The translations under genes and the position numbers were made by a program. Positions 31,101-35,554 of a DNA stretch of 35,554 nucleotides are shown in pieces. Below the pieces are notes generated by a model, which was not told where the DNA came from, ran no database searches, and was given only the letters and a program-made list of their open reading frames with translations. Within the stretch, counting starts at the first letter, position 1. Every line of letters begins with the position of its first letter. This DNA is from Synura sp. LO234KE (lineage: Eukaryota; Sar; Synurophyceae; Synurales; Mallomonadaceae). Where the stretch lies: the NCBI GenBank assembly GCA_015143735.1, contig VKHC01000009.1, forward strand, positions 1-35,554. Reading direction: 5' to 3'.

Positions 31101-33109
31101 TGCGGTAGAACGGCCTCAGATGAATGCAGCAAGAATATTGGAAAGGTAAATTAGGGGGAATTAGGAGGATTAAACGTTCATGACGATTTTCACTGAGGTT
31201 GATATTGGCCAGCCAGCTTTATATACAGAGCGATGGCTATTCTTGCATGTGTAAATGTTTAATAGAAAAGTTTTTCTGTTCTCAAATAAAATCGAGATAA
31301 CAAAAGCTTCTTTTACAACTTATAGACGAGGATGGCACAATCATTTGAATTATTCGTTCAAAGAACAGAAAAAGATGAGGATGTTAAGGGAATGGGCTGT
31401 TGTTGATATCAAATATCACAAGCGGGCTCGAGACAACGACGGGAAGTTTCTCCGAGTTGGGACTGATACCAGATATGGGTATATCAGGACCTCTGCGCAC
31501 CCTGCTGTTTGTGTTTTTTTACGATGAAATGTACCCAATTTATTTTGATGGGTAATATTTGTGAACTGATTTTACGGTAGTACTTGATCTGTGTGAAGTG
31601 TTCTTGATTCTACTTCACAACTCCCTTATACCGATCAAGTAAGCTAATCAGTGTGTATATATTATTCTCACCTATCAGTTCACTGTCCAGACGGAGAGCT
31701 CTCTGGAGGCGATGGAATATTAGGAAGTAAAAAGACCCACAGACAATTGCAACTTGTCCGGCGGTTAGTTTAAAAATACCCGAAAACCTTTCAATACCGG
31801 AGATAAGTGGGCTAAATCGTGAGTGTTAAACCTATTCGCGTTGCTCATCTTGCTATCACCCTATGAAACTTCAAGAAAAAATCAATCAATGAGGCATGTT
31901 ATTAATATTTTACGGCCCAATACTGTGGAACAAATGTTAGTATAATCTGAATATAGAATTAAAACAATTTGTTTCTGCGCATGTGGAATCTTTACAAATA
32001 TTGTTTCGTATATGATACGCTCTTACCTTTATCACCACTAGAGACTTTGTTATGGTGTTATACTTTCGAGTTTGAACATGCTTAAGAGGCTCAGAATTAA
32101 ATAAGGAATAGATGTGGGCAAGGAGCTACTGTGTTCTGCACTCGTATTTTTGACGAACGGTTTGAAAGTTTATCATCTGTTCAGCTGTATTTAACCAATT
32201 TTTTACACAACTAAATATACTTCATACCGATTGGCGAGCTATTCATGAAAATAAACACACGAAATGCAGCGATGCACACTATGACACTTCAAATCTCAGT
32301 CAAAATTAAAATCCTTAATCCGGAAAGGTATACGATATACCTTTTAAATCAATTTGCGTACATGTGTCTAAAATTACTTCCTATTCTCGCTATTAGAGGT
32401 TAGAAGTCAAACACGACAAATCTTAAGTAGAAGCCTCAAATGGATTAAGGTCTCAAATCATCTCAAGCAATTGCAAATGCATGATATTAAACGAAACGAT
32501 AGTCGATCGAATCGTTGAGGGACGTATTGAGGGACGCTTTGGTACATAGGAGAAGCACAAACCTGCAGACGATGTTTAGGATAAACAATAAATTTAGATT
32601 GACGAATGAGATAAAGTGATAGTAATCTTACTTCCAATATAAACCGGTAAGACTCATAGCTTCCTCAAGTTCTCCTCTTGCTTTTACCACGACGAGCTGC
32701 TCAAGTCTCTTGATGCTGCATCGACTCTCCAATTATTGTTAAAGTTATTGTGCATTTTGTTTGCTTAAGTACAATTTATAACATACCCTACTCGACACAT
32801 CATGATCAAATCGCCTGCTCGCACCTCACTTGGTGGGCTTCATGCATACTTTTTCTTTGATTCATATGAGGACGTTCTTGCTGACTGGTTTGGGGCGAAG
32901 TTCTTCTTCCATGTCTCGACTTTGACGATATTTAATGACCATTTCAAATGTATAGCTCCAGCATTCTCTCGCGGAGATAGGTAGCTCGAGCAGCAAGATG
33001 CTGAGTTCGCTGGAAAGTACCCCCACGTATAGCCATTATTATCGTCGAGAGGTTGTCCTAATAGAGAGTAATCGGACCGAGTGCAGCGCGTCCCATATCA
33101 CCCAACAGC
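28177..33109. other. Long gene-poor region
   Basis: About 4.9 kb with no gene that I can support. It contains a weak, diverged palindrome-like stretch near 29515-29610 (CCGACTATCATAGCGCGGG, CCGACCATAGTCG), a purine-rich plus-strand tract (about 30195-30420) that keeps a 175-codon minus-strand frame (30059-30586) open by composition, a 132-codon minus-strand frame at 30734-31132, and a 90-codon plus-strand frame at 31255-31527. None shows a recognisable domain. 31530-32780 is AT-rich. Confidence 0.5.
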
Positions 33110-34134
33110 TGTTTATATCATACCGCATAATTGGAAGTCATCTCCGCTCCGAAACGTTCTGACTCCGACGTCTATCGGGTTATTAGTCAAATCATACCTT
33201 ACCGAATTTTTCATGCTGAGAAAGCCAATCTGACCTTGTCCTTCAGGATAAAGTTGATGCTGCACATAGAGTATGAAGAAATTTGCGATCGGAGTAATAA
33301 TGCAAACCCTCTGTAACGAGATCCCGCCAAATAATGTAATATGTGTATTAGATTGCACCAGTTCATCAATGAAGAATTCTTGCACTTTTTTCAGATAGGA
33401 GATCGGCATGAGAATATCCGGGCGAGTTGTTTAGAGTATATCTGGCCAGGTACATGAGGGACATAGTAAGAAACAGGTATTTCATTGGTTCACCAGGTTC
33501 TGCTGCTCTGGATGACTTAATCAGATGATTATTTGCCGGTGTTCTAGTCGCCTTTTTTGAAATTTTATTGCATGTACTTTTGCAAGATAGACTCTAAATG
33601 CCCATGTTGGTCGACTGTGATGTCTCCATCGGTCAAGCGCTTGATTCACATACCTACCTAAGACAAATTATTATGAAAGTGCTTGGCGATGGGAAAGTTC
33701 TCTTCCATGTTCGATTCAAACCAAGATAGATGACATCATTTGTCGTGATTGGTGAGCAGAATATCATCAACTTGGACAGATGCGCGGACACAACCTCATT
33801 GAACTTACTTGAAATGCATACTCAAGTCCGCAGCAGCACATCTCTTAAAAGCTAGCTTTGTATTCAACATGTTCTTAAATTCGTGAGGAACCTCATAACG
33901 ACCATAAATGCAGCGGAGTATTTCAAAACAGCGTCATTGGACCATTCGTCTACGGTCAGAATGTCTTGACAATCTTTCAACAAGCCAATATTTAAGTACA
34001 GTACCCTAATATCTTGATATGCATTCGCTTCCTTTCACGCATTGGTGAGAGGAGAAACGCCCCTTTGATGTCATAGGCTCTGACCCCACAGCAGCCGCGA
34101 GATTGAGCTGCGTAAGCACCAAGATTGGGTTCAC

Positions 34135-34147
34135 GGTTGGAGTTGCG
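34135..34147. repeat. Target-site duplication, left, of small retroposon copy 3
   Basis: GGTTGGAGTTGCG, exactly repeated at 34250-34262. Confidence 0.88.
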
Positions 34148-34249
34148 TTTTTAAACTTTAAACTTAGCTTAGCAAAACATGACGGCATATAATGCTATGC
34201 ACCCATATGAGCCAGATTGGCAAATCCCACGAGGGGTATGGGTAAAAAT
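34148..34249 (-). mobile_element. Small structured retroposon, copy 3, inserted in copia pol
   Basis: On the minus strand ACCCATACCCC...TATGGGT forms a 7-bp outer stem around CCC-TCGT-GGG and GCCA-ATC-TGGC hairpins, followed by GCATA/TATGC, TCATGTTTTGCTAAGC and a short A tail. A 13-bp exact duplication flanks it. Taking out the insert and one duplication copy leaves the copia RT frame continuous across the junction (…IEDTATPTVNP…), so this is a genuine insertion into an older element. The 102-bp length matches copy 2. Confidence 0.9.
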
Positions 34250-34262
34250 GGTTGGAGTTGCG
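34250..34262. repeat. Target-site duplication, right, of small retroposon copy 3
   Basis: GGTTGGAGTTGCG, identical to 34135-34147. Confidence 0.88.
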
Positions 34263-34830
34263 GTGTCTTCAATCCTTGCCGGATCACCACGGCGGCGGTT
34301 ACTTTAAATAACTATCCTAGTTTTGTACTCTTCAAAACTTTCACCGGCTCGAAACTTTTCTCGGTGAAACAAATATACTCCGATCACAAGCTCTGCTCGG
34401 GCTTCAATATTTCAGGGGCTTCTAGGTTCTAGTTTTCCTTAAGAATGGAGTTCGTCAGGTTGCTTCAATGGAACTTTAAGCAATGTTTTCTTTGCCTTGA
34501 TGTCCTCAAGGAGATCACGCTACAATACCACCTTTTTGCGATGCGAGCTAGCTTGGCGTCGGCAGCTGTTTGAAGCTGGTTGGAATCCCTTGCTGTTGTG
34601 GGCCCATCTCTCCAGTTACCTTCTGTGCTATGTTGGGGTCGACAAGAGACAGACAATATGCCGGGCTCTGTCGTACCTGATGGAGCCTCCTCGCGCTGTA
34701 ACTTTGTAGAAACGTACTCTTCCATGTCGTTATCAAGCTCAACAATGCGCACCTGCTTCTATTCCGGGACTGGATAACAATCTGTGTGACGGTGAAAATC
34801 ACCCTCCTCATCCTCTTGCAACTCTCTGAT

Positions 34831-35554
34831 CCTCTAACGCCCTCTAGACTGACACTTTCCTAAACGGATGAGTCGGATATATCTTCATGAACACCCTCCT
34901 ATAACTCTTTTCATGAACACCCTCCTGACTCTGACAATCTTTGAGAACGGAACCACAGTCTAAATTGCCGGAACTTGCACTCTCCTGAGCCAGAGCCCCG
35001 GAGTGCGCTGAATCAGAGATGCATGAATGAACAACAAAGTTGTTTGCAAAAGGTTCAATGCGAGAAGGAAGAGCATCACGTTACGGCGGGCGAGACGAGA
35101 CGCGAGGCAGAGTTCAATTGGGTATGTGTCTTGAGCAGAGAAGCGATGTTTGGAGTACATGCTGCCCCTCTTTAGCGGTAAATTTACCCGATAGTATTTT
35201 GCAAAAGGTCAACACACGACGAAGATGCTCCACTCTGTCCGCGCTATCTAAGGAGAGTAAAAGTGTTCAACGTGAACAAATGAGTATTTCGGAAGAAATG
35301 ACATCTGACCTGTTACAAATTGGTATGATGGAGAAGCATCGCCAGTGGTCGTGCTGGGAGTGCGATTAAACAGGACTTACGTTCTTGTAAACGTGGGAAC
35401 GCGTAAGGAAGGCAGGCGAGCATCGCCCAAAGACGATTCTTTACCGTTTAAATGGCAAAATCAGTTCTCACTCCGATGACGATCGGGTTATAAGTCTGAT
35501 CTTACTTGACCGAATACCCACTGAGAGGACCATTGAGAGCGTTTGCAATCTGAG
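34831..35554. other. Unassigned, possibly upstream part of the copia element
   Basis: Holds a short tandem repeat (CATGAACACCCTCCT at about 34887 and 34913) and several overlapping open frames without recognisable motifs. It could be decayed copia integrase/gag on the minus strand; I could not confirm it. Confidence 0.35.

Larger units (their letters stand above)
33110..34830 (-). pseudogene. Decayed Ty1/copia pol (reverse transcriptase to connection region)
   Basis: Reading down the minus strand: REKFRAGESFEEYKTR (near 34375) and DPARIEDT (near 34285), then, after the small retroposon, ATPTVNPILVLTQLNLAAA with the following MTSKGRFSS (copia RT start), VQVDDILLTN (33777-33750, the degenerate YVDD motif), RLTDGDITVDQHGHLESILQ (near 33630-33570), and YLFLTMSLMYLARYT followed by PDI (33470-33413; the copia connection motif). 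Many stops and frameshifts break it. Integrase could lie upstream but I could not confirm it, and LTRs were not identified. Confidence 0.75.

Noticed and set aside
31255-31527. 90-codon plus-strand open frame
   Set aside because: No recognised domain, no supporting splice sites or neighbours; could be real but I cannot support it.
1-35554. CRISPR arrays, bacterial operons, rRNA genes
   Set aside because: No regularly spaced identical repeats with unique spacers, no Shine-Dalgarno-led gene strings, and no rRNA sequence; the introns show a eukaryotic nuclear origin.

Overview
This is nuclear DNA from a eukaryote with short spliceosomal introns, most likely a photosynthetic stramenopile and perhaps a diatom. 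The evidence is: GT-AG introns of 47 to 297 nt; a TFIIH p34/Tfb4 gene and a Ccr4-type deadenylase gene; an FkbM-type methyltransferase whose last exon encodes the Cys-Trp...Trp-Ser-Asn tail that I associate with algal members; a secreted prolyl-hydroxylase-like protein; and a degenerate Ty1/copia element. The lineage is an inference; no rRNA or organelle marker is present.

Layout. (1) 1-305: 3' end of a prolyl-4-hydroxylase-like gene, a close paralog of the intact gene at 20172-21602. (2) 306-15800: repeat-rich DNA. It holds clusters of short perfect palindromes with a CTATAG core, a diverged inverted pair (726-1274 and 12974-13531), three LINE-like insertions flanked by 14-16 bp target-site duplications (1513-5312, 9337-10530, 13700-15768), two copies of a ~100-bp structured retroposon, a 40-bp G-rich minisatellite, and a decayed duplicate (5943-7868) of the 658-codon gene further downstream. 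(3) 16928-28176: gene-rich core. It contains an unrecognised 658-aa gene (+), the prolyl-hydroxylase-like gene (-), TFIIH p34 (+, five exons), FkbM methyltransferase (-, two exons) and Ccr4-like deadenylase (+, four exons). The P4H/TFIIH and FkbM/Ccr4 pairs are divergent and share very short intergenic promoters. (4) 28177-33109: long gene-poor stretch. (5) About 33110-34830 (-): decayed Ty1/copia pol, interrupted by a third copy of the small retroposon.

The most interesting result is the small retroposon. Three copies (3977-4070, 12274-12376, 34148-34249) share a near-identical ~80-nt core on the minus strand. It can fold into a three-way junction plus one hairpin and ends in an A-rich tail. 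Two copies have clear target-site duplications of 16 and 13 bp. The third copy interrupts the copia reverse-transcriptase reading frame exactly at its duplication. This looks like a very short SINE, or retrocopies of an unrecognised structured small RNA, perhaps mobilised by the LINE-like elements in the same window. The second unusual signal is the family of compensating palindromes, where arm bases change but self-complementarity and the CTATAG core are kept. They sit at the edges of repeat modules and within about 200 bp of each LINE-like insertion.
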